64,000 bases of DNA. Origin: Taxawa tesnikishii (nom. ined.). Its lineage: Eukaryota; Ascomycota; Dothideomycetes; Dothideales. How positions within the stretch are numbered: the first letter of the stretch is position 1; the number at the start of each line of letters is the position of its first letter. This document shows, in pieces, positions 45,741 to 58,550 of the stretch. The position numbers were made by a program, and so were the translations under genes. The DNA is taken from the NCBI GenBank assembly GCA_030247885.1, contig JAPDRO010000016.1, forward strand, positions 186,001 through 250,000, read 5' to 3'. Below the pieces are notes generated by a model. That model had not been told where the DNA came from and made no database searches. It worked only from the letters and a program-made list of their open reading frames with translations.

Positions 45741-48700
45741 AGCACTATCTTCTGCTCAATCCTCCTCTTCGTGCAGCGACTGCATGGTTGCCATGTTGTC
45801 TGGCTGAGTACTCCTGTTGATCTGGTCGGCAGAGGCGGCAGTACAGCCGGCGACATCGTGGGTTTCCGCATGCGGCTGGGTCACTTTCGGAGAGCCTTCG
45901 TTGGCGGCAAATGGGGGTTGCTGCCACGATAAGGCGGCCGCGGTGCTGCTGCGTCGCACGGAGTTGTGAGCCTGAGTAGCTCGAAGCGACGTTATAGCCC
46001 TCCCATATGGTTTTCAGCCTGCAGCCGTTTGTCAATTGGTGGCGACAATGTGATTATGAGGGCGGGACTCAGCTGCGATACTTTCGTGGTGACGATGCTT
46101 TTGAATGAATGAGAATCAGGGATCATTGAGGGAAGATGGACAGCGGAGACTGGACAACTACCTGGACCGAGGTTTAGGTGAACTGAAACTTTGCCGGAAC
46201 CTGAGGATTTGCCTGGATGACTTATCTGGACTGGATTTTCCAGGACTGCATCGTGACTTTGAGTGGCCAGCTTTGCTTGAAAGATGTTCTCGCTGCTGAC
46301 CGTGCGACATGAGCCAACGAACAGGATCACTGCACATGGTACTGAGGAGCGGTGCCAGACACAAAGCGTACGTGAGAGGTTACCAAGGCAAAGCCCGGCA
46401 ATGCAACCCAGCACACTCTAGCCCAGACGGCCGTTGATCTCGGACTTCTTGCCTGGGAAGAGAACACAGAAAAGCGTTCACCTCCCTTCCATCCGTCCTG
46501 GAACGTGCGTCAGCATTAGACCCTCCCAACGATGCAACTCAGACGGGGCTGGCATATAGTGTCATTGAATGCTGAAGCCGACGGCTGATCCCAGCGTCCA
46601 AAAGGCACGCAGTTTCTGGCTGTCGTTTCTCCCCCAACCGTTTCGAAGGACGCGGCCATAGACTTGGGAGACCCAAGTGATCACGCCTAGGAACAACGAC
46701 GGTGTATGGTCAGACGTGGTGTCGATGGTGTTCTCTCCTCTTGAATGCGTTGATGCCATCAGGACATACCTTTGTTCGCGCTTGATGGGCGCATTCAGCG
46801 CTCTCGACAACGAGAGATGATGGATTGAAAACAAAAGTTGGTTGAAAAACCGATGACATTGGATGAATTCTCCGTTGCTATGCCTGCGATGCGACGGACA
46901 AACAAATCAGAGAGATTCATCTTCGGCGACAATGATGCGAGTAAATTCTCCTCAAAGTTCGTGGGTTATCTCTGGAGTGCGCTTTGCGAGTGTTTGGCTG
47001 CGACGGTCGACACGATCGTGACGGTGACGCGCGCAACTTCGCGTAATTACCTACTGCGTACGATCACCGTCACATGGTGGTGCCCCGTGCTTGCGGAGTC
47101 CGTTACGTTGCGCTTATCCAGCAGCCAATACGGGCGTGGGTGCTATGGCAATGCAGGGACCCTTTCTGCTGATGAGCACTGCAAATGTTAGGATCGTTTG
47201 CTGTTCGTTCCAGATACCTCTACCAGCAAAGTCCCCTTGCAAGGAGGCCGTATACGATTGCCTCATCCCAACTATCATTATCCAAAAGCGGCTATGCCAA
47301 GTCGAGAAATTAAGTACAATGCTTGGACAAGCACCCAGAAGCCGCTGGATAGGCATCAAGAGCTGCCTTCCATAACTTGAGACCTCTATTTAACAGAAGA
47401 CATCTACCATTCATTTGACGTCCTTCCCTGCTCCTTCAATCGACATGGTAGGGGATATCTACTGCAATACGGTTGGCAAAATTTGGAAGTCTCTGATGCT
47501 CGTTGTAACGCCCCTTCCATTGGAGAGATCTTGGAGACGACCTTAGTGATGCGGTCCCAAAGTAGGGGTTTGACAGTCAAAACAAACCATGTCAAGTTAA
47601 AGAACCGCCGGTACCACTCCTATGGTCTTCAAATGCCCCTGGAAGACCGTTCGTAGCTCCCCTAAACGAGATGCAGGCCCTCCTTCAGCGGATGAGTTCA
47701 GTGCCCCGCAGACCATCTTCCACTAGTATTGAGAGTTTGCTTCTGGACAAACAACTATTGACATACTCCGGCACAGTCTGCGAGGTACCACAACAGCTGG
47801 CCACTGAAAGGCTTCACAAGTAAGAGCTCGCTCATACGAAGAGTATCTTGAAGTCTGTTTGCGATGACTCTCCATCCCCCTTCACTTTCTGCCTCTAAAT
47901 GGGTCACTGGACAGCCCCAAAGAAGCGAACGCGAGATCAGGCGCGAGTGATGTGAGACACGTAGAAGTGGGAAGCTAGGACAAAAAGCGAAGAGAAAGCT
48001 GTGAAGGAAAGATGGCGGGATTGTGATCATGACGTGCGAAGAGATCACACGCATACTCTGAAACAGTAATCGTCTTCCTGCGCCACCTGGGCCGACAACA
48101 TACGGGACGCGCTGCAATCACAGAGGATGGCGTTGAGCTCGCAGCTGCCTACCGCCTGTAACCCCTATCCAATGGGTATAGCAAGCCAAAAGGACTATGA
48201 GATGTAGGTGGACCATCAATGTGAAACGAAATGACTTAATCGGCCACGTTCATCAGACCCACCTGAGGTCAAGCCTCTTGATCTCCGCATGGAATTTTAG
48301 CACAACAACATGGGTGACAGAGTGTACCAGAGGCACATACGAAACAACCCTCCTCTCCTGTCTCCAGGAAGAGGGTAGTACGCGTTCGCTGTCGTTGCGC
48401 GCTCGAACAACATGCGGCTGATCGGCAGTACGATCGACCATCGAAGGTCAATCTGTTGGGGAAAGAAGAAGAAGGAGAAGAGCTGCTGCAGAAGCTGAAA
48501 TAGTTGCCTTGTCTGAGACACGCCGTGGATCTGCCGGGAAACCAATCACCTCACTGGCCGTCAATATGAGCACATGATGAGAGCCAAAAGGAAGCCAAGC
48601 TATCTGCAGCCAGTGGAACCCCGGTCTTTGGCCAAATCCAGCCAAAAAGTCACACTTGCACGTCACGCCAACGTTTCAATACGCGAGAGATCCGAGCAGA

Positions 48701-50352
48701 AGACAGTTGCTGCTCACCGATCCGCCAGACCCGTGCCGACGACGGAACTTGTCAACGTTCTCCCTTTTGTTGCTTGGTTGCAATTCCTTGTAATCATACA
48801 CCTGCGGCTGTAAGTGGTTATGCCATGTTGAGCTGGTGACAATCGCGTAGAAAGGCTTCTTCAATGGAGCCATAACATTATGCCTGCACTGCATCGCGCA
48901 TAGAAGGTTTCCTGCGCACTTAAATACGCATAGGGACTAAGGCGAAGATTCATTATCCTACATAGTGTGCTGGTAAGCATGCTCCATACAAGCCGTACCG
49001 ATAGGCGGGACGGCAGTCTCGAGCTTCTGTATAGGTCGCCCATCAGCTACGCGGTCAGTTCACACTTCTTAACTAGTATTACCACAACACCCATGCTGAT
49101 CATGCTGTACATCTCTGAATTCGGATGTGCACCTTTGCAGCCGCAGTGCGACAATGCTCCACCATGGTACCGGTAACTACATGTTGGCAGCAAGCAGAAA
49201 ATCTCATTGTTACGGCATGACCTCATGTGCCGGACAACATTTCGCCAAGGAGACGCAAGAAAAGAGACTCACGATTCACATTCGGGCAATCTCACCAATC
49301 GAACTGGAATGCTCGTTGTAAAGCATTCGGTTTCAGAGGCTCACTATGCAGAGTTTGCAGACTCTATATGATTTGGCTGAACAGTATCCCTGTGGCAATG
49401 ACATGATGCGGAGGACGTGCGCAGTGTGCTTTTGTATTTGCTGCACGGTAAGCATGCAGAGGTGATTTCGTTGCTTCTACCTCACAGTCTCGGCTAATCA
49501 TGTTCCGGCCTCTAAATCAGGGCATGGCGATCTATCCGAGCACACATCGCATCAAGGCAGCACTACTCAGGGGTTCATGTTTGATTAGATCGAGAGCTCT
49601 CGTCACTAACCAAATAGGCGCCTTCGATCGGCCGAATCTGGAAACTGCTGCTGCCACCACTGCCACCGCAGTTCAACAAAAAGCGATTGATTCTCTTCGT
49701 TGACCGCTAGATCCACCACACAGTTGCTTTGAAGCGTGTGGAAGATGGCCGTAGGATATGTGTGCTGCTTGTCGCTCATTGACGGCAAACAAAACTAGTC
49801 CTCAATCATGCTCGAAACCGGCCCAGTTGTTGTGATACCGAATGCGAAAGGAATCTAAACAGCCCTTACCTGTACGCAGTGCCTGTCAACGCTAACCCTG
49901 ACGGCTTCGCAGCCGAATGCTGGCAGCTATTGATGGTGAGAAGCGGCCATTCATTCTCTAATATGGTTAAAATATGTTCGTCTAATGACTATACCGACGT
50001 AGAGCACCACATGCTGTTCCTGCATGGTCCAGTTGAGAGTACTTGATGGTGCTGTTTGTATAGTCCGTGATGCTTCGTGGTAGCTATAGGGCTCTTCCGG
50101 ACTATCTGTACGAACTCTATAGCGCTTTCAAATACATGTGTTCCACCGGTGATGAGCATCGGTCAAACAGGAATGACTTCTCATTGGAAAGAGTAATCAA
50201 ATGAACGATCTCTTGTCCATCTGAACGAGCTGAAGTTGGAACGGAAGTGCAACCCGCACTTCCCCGGCGACAGGGTCTCACGCCCCAAGCCCACCAACCC
50301 GCCCGAAGTCGGAGTCTGAGCAGCTTTCTGCAGGAATGACCAGAGCAACACC
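45741..50352. other. 4.6-kb gene-poor region
   Basis: No frame above 120 codons shows motifs, splicing or coding-like composition. Nothing resembling a transposase, reverse transcriptase or long terminal repeat was recognised. Confidence 0.4.
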
Positions 50353-52803
50353 ATGTCTTGGAATACACCAGGCCTCGAGTACGCTGCGCCTCTGGCATCT
50401 TCGCAGTCGCCGACCTCCCTGCCGCACGCCCAACCAAGTCCTCAGACGCCAAACTCGGTGCAGCCATCCAGGAAGCGCAAGAAGAGCGAGAATGGCGATG
50501 ATGAGCAGCAACAGCAGCGCGGCAAGCATCAGCCTGTGAAGAGGGCGTGTAATGAATGCCGTCAGCAGAAGGTACTGCCAAATCTTGCCGGGTTTCCGAT
50601 GGAAGTCCTTGGTGGTCGTGACTCTCGCGCCTTATTTCGGCCTTATCGCAAGGGAATGGCTGACAGTGAGTCACTTAGTTGAAATGCAACGTTGTCACCG
50701 AACCAGAACTCAAACCATGCAGTCGCTGCATCAAACACCATCTTCACTGTGCTATCGATCCGGGTTTCAGGAGACAAGAGAAGCGCCAGCAACATGCAGA
50801 GATTGAGAGGGAGGTGCAGGCGTTGAAGGCCGAAAATGCAGAGCTTAGAGCCATGCTTGCTCGAGGAATACAAGCGACAACAGGAGCAGCAGGTGGACCT
50901 GCACGATACCCCTACAGGGTGGCTTTGGGCCTGCCTCTTCAGCTTTTCCTGGGCCCAACGAAGCTGCTGCCTCGCGCTCATTGCTCGATCTTGCGCAAGG
51001 CTTCGATAGCTCCTACTCTGGAAGCGCGTCGAAAGAGCCGACAACACACACACTGGGCAGGGTTGCTTTGACCGACAAGGAGATGAGCGAGTTGTTTGCC
51101 ATCTACTTCGCAAACTACCATCCATACCTTCCGCTACTCTCACACGATGTTACTTCGACGCAACTCTTCAGCTTGCATCCGCTCGTGTACTGGGCGGTCA
51201 TAGCAGTGGCATCGCGACGCTATGAAGCGCGTCCGACGCTCCTGATCGAGCTCAGCCAGCCTCTCACGGACTTCGTCTGGTCAACTGTTGCTTCAGTCCC
51301 ACAAACGTACCACGTCGTCAAGGCGCTGTGTTTGCTCTGCGCCTGGCCGTTACCAATCAACTCCACCTCGACTGATCCCAGCATGACAATTGCCGGTGTC
51401 ATGGTACAGCTTGCCATGGTGTTTGGACTCCATCGCCCATCGCACGCACAAGATTTTTCGCGATACAGAATAGAACTGAGAGAAGAGGACATCAAAGACA
51501 GGATGAACACATGGGTTGCAGTCAACCTGATGGCGCAGAAGTAAGGCGGAAGCTAGGCGGAAGCTTGTCGATTCGCATTCTCGGGGGCTAATGTCTTCCA
51601 GTGTTTCAACAGGCTACGGCATGCCTCAGATCTCCAGATGGAACTGGTATACGCATGGCCTTCATTTGGACCGCATCTCGACAGCGTTCCGCAACCGCTG
51701 TTTGATAGAGCGCTTCAACGACAACATTACAAGAACACTGTACACTATGCAACGCGATGATATTGTCAAAGTGGACGAGGCGCAACGCGCTCTCACCATA
51801 GACATGTTTACGCGTCAGTACGAGGAGCTAGAGATCGTTGTTCGCGACAGTAAGCCTCCGCCTTCACGTATGTGTGCGCGCGCGACTGCAGACTCAACAA
51901 CCCCTTGTCCGAGTTTATTGAGCTGACTTTGATCACAGCGATGGATATTCTTTACCTTCACTGTGCGGGCTTGCACCTGCGTCTCACGGCATTGTTCGAC
52001 CATCCCACTGCTCCAAACTACCGCGACGATCTTTCCACCCTCTATGTCGCCGCCTCCACTCTCTTGAAGACATTCCTTGCTACACCGTCAGATGCTACAC
52101 TCCCCCGAACACCGATCCTGCGTTAGCCCCTGACCTCCTCGGCCCAACCACCTCCACAGGATCTCCCTTTGCGACCAACTACATCATGCAAATGATCCTC
52201 GCAGCCGGCTCCACACTCCTCAAGCTCCTCAATTCCTCCTTCGCCGCGCACCTCGACATCCCAGTGGGCCGTACACTCTTCCTGCAGACCGTGCAAGCAC
52301 TGCGCAGCATCAGCGTTGTACAAAACGACCTCCCACAGCGTCTGGCTGAGGTTCTGGCGCAGCTGTGGCAGGATGCAGGACAGGGAAATCAAAACGCAAG
52401 GCTGTTCGAAGGCGATGGAACGAAGAGGCAGGAAATCGACAGCAGCTTGCAGCTAAAAGTCCGCTGCAGGATGAGCATGTCACTCGTCTACGACAGCGTC
52501 TGGCGCTGGCGAGAAAAGTTTGGCGCTCACAAGAACCTGGATCGCGCCGTCGAGCATCCGACCAGCGTAGAGGCTGATGGTGTTGGCGCTACGCTCGGAG
52601 CCGTGAACAGCGCCTCCACAGGAACTGGCGTGCAGGATGTCGGTGCGCTGGGAGGAATGGGAGATATGGGGATGGGTACGGGTATGGACGGGTTTGATCT
52701 GGGACTAGGAGGGATGGGAGGCGCGGACGCCATGTTCGATCCCCTGGGGTGGTTCTTGGATCTCCCACAGTACAATCCTGCCGAAGGAGGGTTCGCGGCT
52801 TAG
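50353..52803 (+). CDS. Zn2Cys6 transcription factor (Leu3-like zinc cluster), frame slips
   Basis: Three exons: 50353-50571, 50679-51540 and from about 51602 to 52803. The first 107-bp intron splits the zinc cluster exactly: KRACNECRQQK joins LKCNVVTEPELK and PCSRCIKHHLHC. A coiled coil follows (EIEREVQALKAENAELRAM). The middle domain has ELFAIYFANYHPYLPLLSHD, MVQLAMVFGLHRPSH, then after the second intron GYGMPQISRWNWY, and a C-terminal helix region LIMQ-type FATNYIMQMILAAGST. The tail is Gly/Met/Asp-rich. One-base slips fit the C runs 50909-50912 and 52102-52106, and one lies near 51870 in a GC-dinucleotide stretch. The zinc cluster spacing (long first loop) resembles Leu3-type regulators; target genes unknown. 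Confidence 0.82.
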
Positions 52804-54870
52804 AGGCGCCGCGGCAGTAAAAGCGGCGTTTCGGGGAGGAGTTCGATAGGCGCATGGCGGTGGTGGTGGCGTCAGGGCTTTGCCTTTGAATAGCTTGGTA
52901 GGCGTCTCATAGATAGACTGAGATGACGGTTATGACTCGGCAGTGTATAGTCTTCTTTGCCAGAGGGCATACGAATCACGAACCAAAACTCTCTGAGTTT
53001 GCATGCCTACTTGGAAAAGGCGAAAGAACTTTTGGATTGGAATAGCAAATCGTCAAATGGGTGTCATTGCCCGAGAAATATCATGGTGAGGTCCCTCTTC
53101 TCTCCCTCTCCTCCCTCCGCCACCACTGGCGGTCAGCGCCAGGGCTCGCAAGGCATACCGCTGCACGAGAAACGCTAGCTTCGCATTCTTATAGCAGATG
53201 ATAGGGGCTTCTCGTACCAGACGTGAGACCCGCTCTCTCCCTGAGCACGTCATGTCCGCATTAGGGCACCGGCGTTCTATGACACCCTCCCGGTGAGGGA
53301 ATCGTGCCGGTCGGGCGGCAGGTCCAGAACGCGTAGTGGAGATCTGGTAAGGGCTACTTGCGATGACCGGCCATGGGCGAGGCGGCGGCGGCGGCGGCTG
53401 CTGCTGATAGTGTGGAAGAAGGGAGCGGTTGGCGGTATCGTGGCCCGTTTACCTGTGGTTCTCGAGGACGCGGTCTGATTCCCTCATGTTCAACAAAGAG
53501 ATGAACGGTCTCGCACGCATAGCTGAATTGGGGTAGGACGCTGCGGAAGAAACGAGTGGTGGTTTGGAAGAAGAGAATTTATGGTGGTATTGTTGCCCGC
53601 GACATAAAGTTGCAGGGGACGCAACTCGATCCAATGTTATGGATGAAGGGACGGGGTGTCTCGATCTGAATAGCTGGATTCGAGATAGGATGCTGCAACA
53701 ATACGGAGTGCTGCGGTGGGGAGATGGAATCGATCTGGTGATGTTGACCGTCAAGAACTGCGGCTGGTGGCAGTAGGGGGACCTCTGATCTGCGTTGTTC
53801 ATAGAGAATCGTGGGAGCCACGTTTGTTCGGTAGATGGAATGAGAGATTACGTAGGGGATCAGAGCGTTTTTGGCATGTGGTTACACCTGCTCGATCATC
53901 TGTACGAAAGTGGGAGGTCGCGAGTTGGTCGTCTGGTGCTCACACGGCAGTGTCTTGAGTGGACAGTTGATAAGGAGAAGTCGTACAGCTCTACCATCAC
54001 TCCTGTACATGCTTCATCAGTAGAGCGCTGTCGCATCGAAAGCAGATGGGTACGACGTATAGACAGACGCTTGTGTAGCGACAGGCACAAACGTGTCGAA
54101 ATGGAATCCTCTTCTCCAAGCTCGCGTCGCTGAGACGACAAGATCGACGAAAAGCAGCCTACTTGTGCCTGGTGGTTGTCTCTGAAGTCGCGCAACGTTT
54201 GATTCAGGACAACTTCTTCCGTCAGTGGCGGCAGCATCGAAATCGCGTAACAGTGGCTATAGTAACGATATCGCACGTTAAAGCGTGCGTCCGATCCTGA
54301 CGAGAGGGTGTAGAGTTACCTGAAAGTAGAGCATCAATACGCACAAGCAACGATTTGGCATACTGCAACGACCTCAACAACAACAACACGCATCAATCGA
54401 CAGTGAGCACTCGTAACAACACGACGCGGCATCAAGCAACGCGACGCAACACCAAGCAACGCGACACAACATCAAGCAACACAACAACATCCACCGAACC
54501 AAGCTCGGTATAGGCGACGGAAATTTCTCTTCTTCAACCTCTCGTCACCCGGACGAAAGCATCAATGAAAAGTGCCCGAAGGCTGTCCATCAAAAATTGC
54601 CCCTGTGAGGCCCCCGTAGGAGACTCAACGAAGACCAGCACCGCGCTGTGCAATGCAGGCCAGTCCTCGTGGTGGCCGGTATTGTTGATCACCACCACCC
54701 AAAGAAGGTAAGTATGAGGAAAGAAAGAGACTGTTTGAGGGGTGGGTGCGGTTGATAATATATTCGAGCTGGAAACGCATGGGCCAGGCGGTCAGTGGCA
54801 GAACCCAGACAGGCAGGAGCCGGCGAGAGCTGGTCCCGAAAGGGGAAAAAGGCCCGAAAAAGGGGGCTGA
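52804..54870. other. intergenic, simple repeats, no gene seen
   Basis: Contains a (GGC)n run at about 53378-53400 and, at about 54360-54495, imperfect tandem copies of a 17-23-bp unit around atcaagcaacgcgac. Confidence 0.45.
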
Positions 54871-54913
54871 GTGTGCGGCGGTGAGGTTGGCCGGGGTGGC
54901 CAGAATGCGAGGA

Positions 54914-55168
54914 TGGAAGCTGGTGAGATGGAGGAGCAGGGCGAGACGGACGGGCAGGGCGCAGTGGAGGAGCAGGGCGAGACGGACGGGCAGGGCGCAG
55001 TGGAGGAGCAGGTACATGTAGACACGTCGTGTTCAGCTCGCTCAGAAGCCGGTAAGATGGAGGAGCAGGGCGAGATAGATGAGCAGGGCGAGACGGAAGA
55101 GCAGGGCGAGATGGACGAGCAGGGCGGGATGGACGAGCATTCACATGTAGACACGTCGTGTTCAGCTC
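54914..55168. repeat. minisatellite with higher-order structure
   Basis: Two and a bit copies of a 36-bp unit (beginning gaggagcagggcgagacgg) are followed by about four copies of an 18-bp unit (gagcagggcgagatggac type). Each block ends in the same 26-bp sequence, acatgtagacacgtcgtgtt and the next six bases, at 55014-55039 and 55143-55168. All units keep frame in one plus-strand reading, encoding EEQGETDGQGAV and DEQGEM repeats, but no start or splice supports a gene. Confidence 0.7.
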
Positions 55169-56020
55169 ATTCAAGACTCTCCAACCCCTTCTTGTCGTAC
55201 CCAGATGGGTCATTAATCCACAAGTTGCTCGTCTGCGGCAGTTCAGCATGTCGATACCCCTTTGGCCGGGTATGATGAACTGATGCTCAGAAGACTGGCT
55301 CTACAACTATCATGCCTACATTGAGCATTACTGAAACCTATGCTTGCCCAGATAGCCTGATCTCTAACCAGCGCCATCACCAGTTGGGACACGAACGACC
55401 GCGTCACTGAGAAGACATCACTTTCAGATCACCCAGCACCGTCGATGGCACTTCTACTTCCGACCAGAAACCACCAACAACGCGTCTCTTCATATGTCGT
55501 ACTTCCTCTTCCAACTCGAACGACAAGCGACGGCATGCTTCGACAACAACAAGACCAGAACCATGCCGGGGAACACTGGCACTGCAAAAAGCTGGCAACG
55601 ACGGGTTTACACGTGTTGAATGTATCGGGGGCTAAGAGCACGAGCACAAACACAAACACAAATACAAACACCTAGAGATGGATCAAGAGCCTCGGAAGCA
55701 TACCTTCGCCTGTCTACATTACAAGAGCTGTATGCTGCGATGAGTGCTGGACAGCAGCTGATACTGCTAGGAACATGGCGCATTGTACACATATCTGGCG
55801 CTGGGTCGACATGTCGAGAGCAAGGAAAGCAACGGGCTGCGCAACAGGACACATATCACACCATACAACAGAAGTTCAGATCTCGCAATCACACTGTAAT
55901 ACGGTCTTCCGTGCTCATCCGATGTTGCATTCCGAATTCACTCCTCCATTCCACGAACACAGCATTCCTGATCCCAAAACAGCAAAGCGTATCGATGCAT
56001 TCCAGTCCAAATCCCGCTCC
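55169..56020. other. intergenic, no gene seen
   Basis: Includes a short (CACAAA)n tract at about 55642-55672. Confidence 0.4.
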
Positions 56021-57918
56021 CTACAGTCTGTATCTAAACTCCTTGTTCGCCCTGTCCGTCACATCCGCGAACTCGATATCCGCTTTGTGTTCCATACCCG
56101 TCCGCTCGGCCAACCGATCCCTCCTCTTGTTCTCCCACACGTAGTAGAACCTCAGCACGAGCGTCATGGCGGCCGCGAACGCACACGTGACGATGATGGT
56201 AATCTTTGCCGGGATGTAGTCCGGCGCGTCGTTTCCGCGGAAGGTCAGGGGCCCGATGATGTTGCCCAGGCAAAAGACATGAGGAGGATCGCGTTCATGG
56301 TTACCTGAGATACATCAATCTGGCGGTCTGGCATGGCTCCCGACTCGAGAGCTTGGAACGAGATGTGTGGTCGCGCTTACCTTCTTGGTATGTCCGGCGT
56401 AGTTTGCCGCAACCCAGGAGTACAGCAAGGGGAGGGTTGCGCCGATTGCATTGGTGAGGTAATTCCCAATCAGCTTCCCGGCCTTGTTGTCCGCGGGCAG
56501 GAAGGCCATGAGTGCGGCCCCGATGATACCTGGTATGAGCAGGGTGATGACGTTGATCCCACGCTGGTTGTACCGGCCGGCGAGATACGTTGCGATCAAG
56601 ATGGAAACAATCGAGACGCCGCCAGAGGGGATCTGCAGCAGCGCTGTTTGCCTCGAGTTGTAGCCAAACCCCTTGATGATTGTCGCTTGGAAGCTGCTCA
56701 CGGCACCATTTGGCACGTTCGAGCTGATGGTGACAAGCGAGAGCAGCCATGTCTGTGGGTCCGAAAAGCATTCGATGACTTGAGCAGGCTTGAAGTGCTT
56801 GTTCTCGACTCCGGTCTGGTTCTCACGAATGCGTTCGATGGCCCAGAACTTCTCTTCTTGGGATAATCTTGACTTCATGGGGTTGTCGGGCAAGAAAACG
56901 AACACGAGGATACCCACGACGCATGTAATAAGGCCGATAACGAGGAACATCTGTTAACATCAGTGGTTCGGTCTGAGCGTTTTACGTAGAGGAAGACCGA
57001 CGATTTGCCAGCTGAAGAAGGTACGGCCGTGGTAATGCTGAAAACCATAGCTGATAAGGGAGCCAAAAATGGTTCCTGTGCCAGTACCTAGATACCAGAT
57101 GCCGACTCTAGGGGCTGCTCATGTTTTCTGTACCACATGGCCTACAGCGAACTGTCAGCAGGGGTTCTGAATTGGATGCCTTATCTCGGAAGAGAGGGCT
57201 GATGTGCTTAACAAGGCGCACCGTCTCACCGACGGACCGTAGAGAGTTGGCTCAACGAACAACCCGCCGCTGGAACGAAGGTCTGTTGGGGACATGGAAG
57301 AGGGCGCGTAATGTACTGACCGTGATCAAGATGAGCGACGGTGCAACAGCACTTTCGAAGCAGCCGAGCAAAACTCTAGTAGCAACGAGCGCTCCATAGC
57401 TCTTGCAGGCCGATGTGACTGCAACCATGGCTCCCCACAAGAACACCATTGTACCAAGATACTTCGCCGTGGGGAAACGCTGCATTCCGAATCCATGAGG
57501 GAACTCCAGCGCCAGATACGAGACATAGAAGATCAAAGCGAGGTCGGAGAACTGTTTGGCGTTGATGTGCGCGTCGGTATATAAGCCCATGACCGCGGCA
57601 TAGTTGACTGACAAACAACATGTTAGCTTTCCTTCCCGGCCATCGTAACGAAGAGGGCTACACACTGAGTGTCTTATCCAGATACTGCAGGAAATAGCAA
57701 GCCCACATCAGCGGCATGATCATCCAGTCAATCTTGCGCAGCAACTTTCTGTTGATCTCTGGAGTAAGTGTTCCAACCTGAGACTCTCGTCGCAAGAAGT
57801 CAAGCGCGGCATCTGCATTCTTGACATCCTTGACTACCCCCACGGCTGGACTGGGGTCGCGTGGTGTAGACGGGCTCTCGGGCAACTCGTGCTTCTCGGA
57901 AGTGTACGAAGCTGCCAT
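56021..57918 (-). CDS. Dal5-like MFS permease (allantoate/anion:cation symporter family), frame slips
   Basis: Plasma-membrane transporter of the fungal allantoate/nicotinate/vitamin permease group. Five exons: 57666-57918, 57321-57607, 57002-57141, 56381-56950 and 56021-56304. Joined, they give the family hallmarks: KLLRKIDWMIMPLMWACYFL, QYLDKTLINYAAVMG across the first splice, RVLLGCFESAVAPS, MWYRKHEQPPRVGIWYL, then FLPDNPMKSRLSQEEK in the central loop and helices through LLYSWVAANYAGHTKK. One-base slips fit the runs 57111-57114 (restores EQPPRVG) and 56272-56275 (restores MSFCLGNIIG). Substrate is not determined: the group carries small carboxylate anions. No purine or allantoin catabolic gene is adjacent. 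Confidence 0.87.
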
Positions 57919-58550
57919 GATATGCAGCGGTCTAGCAAACGAAAGCGAAGAAGGAGTCTAGGTCCAAGAATGGGTACAGAGAAACTTCCTCCCTCTACTT
58001 ACATATATCATCACCTATCTCGCCGAGCATCATGTTATGTGCATCTGGTTGCGTCAGGCGCAACGCTGACATCCTGTCCTTATCAGCCGTGTGGATATGG
58101 AAATCCTGCCCTATCAACTTCCATCAACAGCGGGGTTGTACAGTGCTTTGGCCGATCCTTCATACGTATCATACTGTGCATCGATCTCAGACACGAGTAA
58201 TATCTGAGTAGGCCCATCCAGCTGCCTTTTGTGGGCATATAAAGAGGAAGATGCTCGGCGACATGACGGCGAAGATAACTGCCCGTGTGCCAATGCTTGG
58301 CTGCAGAACTGCCATTGACGCAGAATGGCAAAGAGATCGACTCATCCTCGGCAGTACGATACATGGTCTGTTAGGGTGGCTGCTATAGGGCAAGCTGCAT
58401 GGTTGTAGATAGCAAGACAAAGAAATAAAAAAAGTGGCGTCAAGCTGCAGCACGTTTGATCTGAAGCCGAGCCCGACGTTTTACAAAACGATACGGGGTA
58501 TACTGTCCACTGATCCTATTAAACACGCGATTGTGGCATACGCCTGGCCT
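57919..58550. other. intergenic between permease and conserved small protein
   Basis: Left part is the permease promoter. No gene seen. Confidence 0.4.

Noticed and set aside
42258-50352. Possible transposon graveyard in the gene-poor region
   Set aside because: No transposase, reverse transcriptase, terminal repeats or strong AT skew of repeat-induced mutation was recognised by eye.
54689-55249. 186-codon minus-strand frame rich in Pro/Ser/Arg
   Set aside because: It is the reverse reading of a minisatellite; repeats stay open in several frames.
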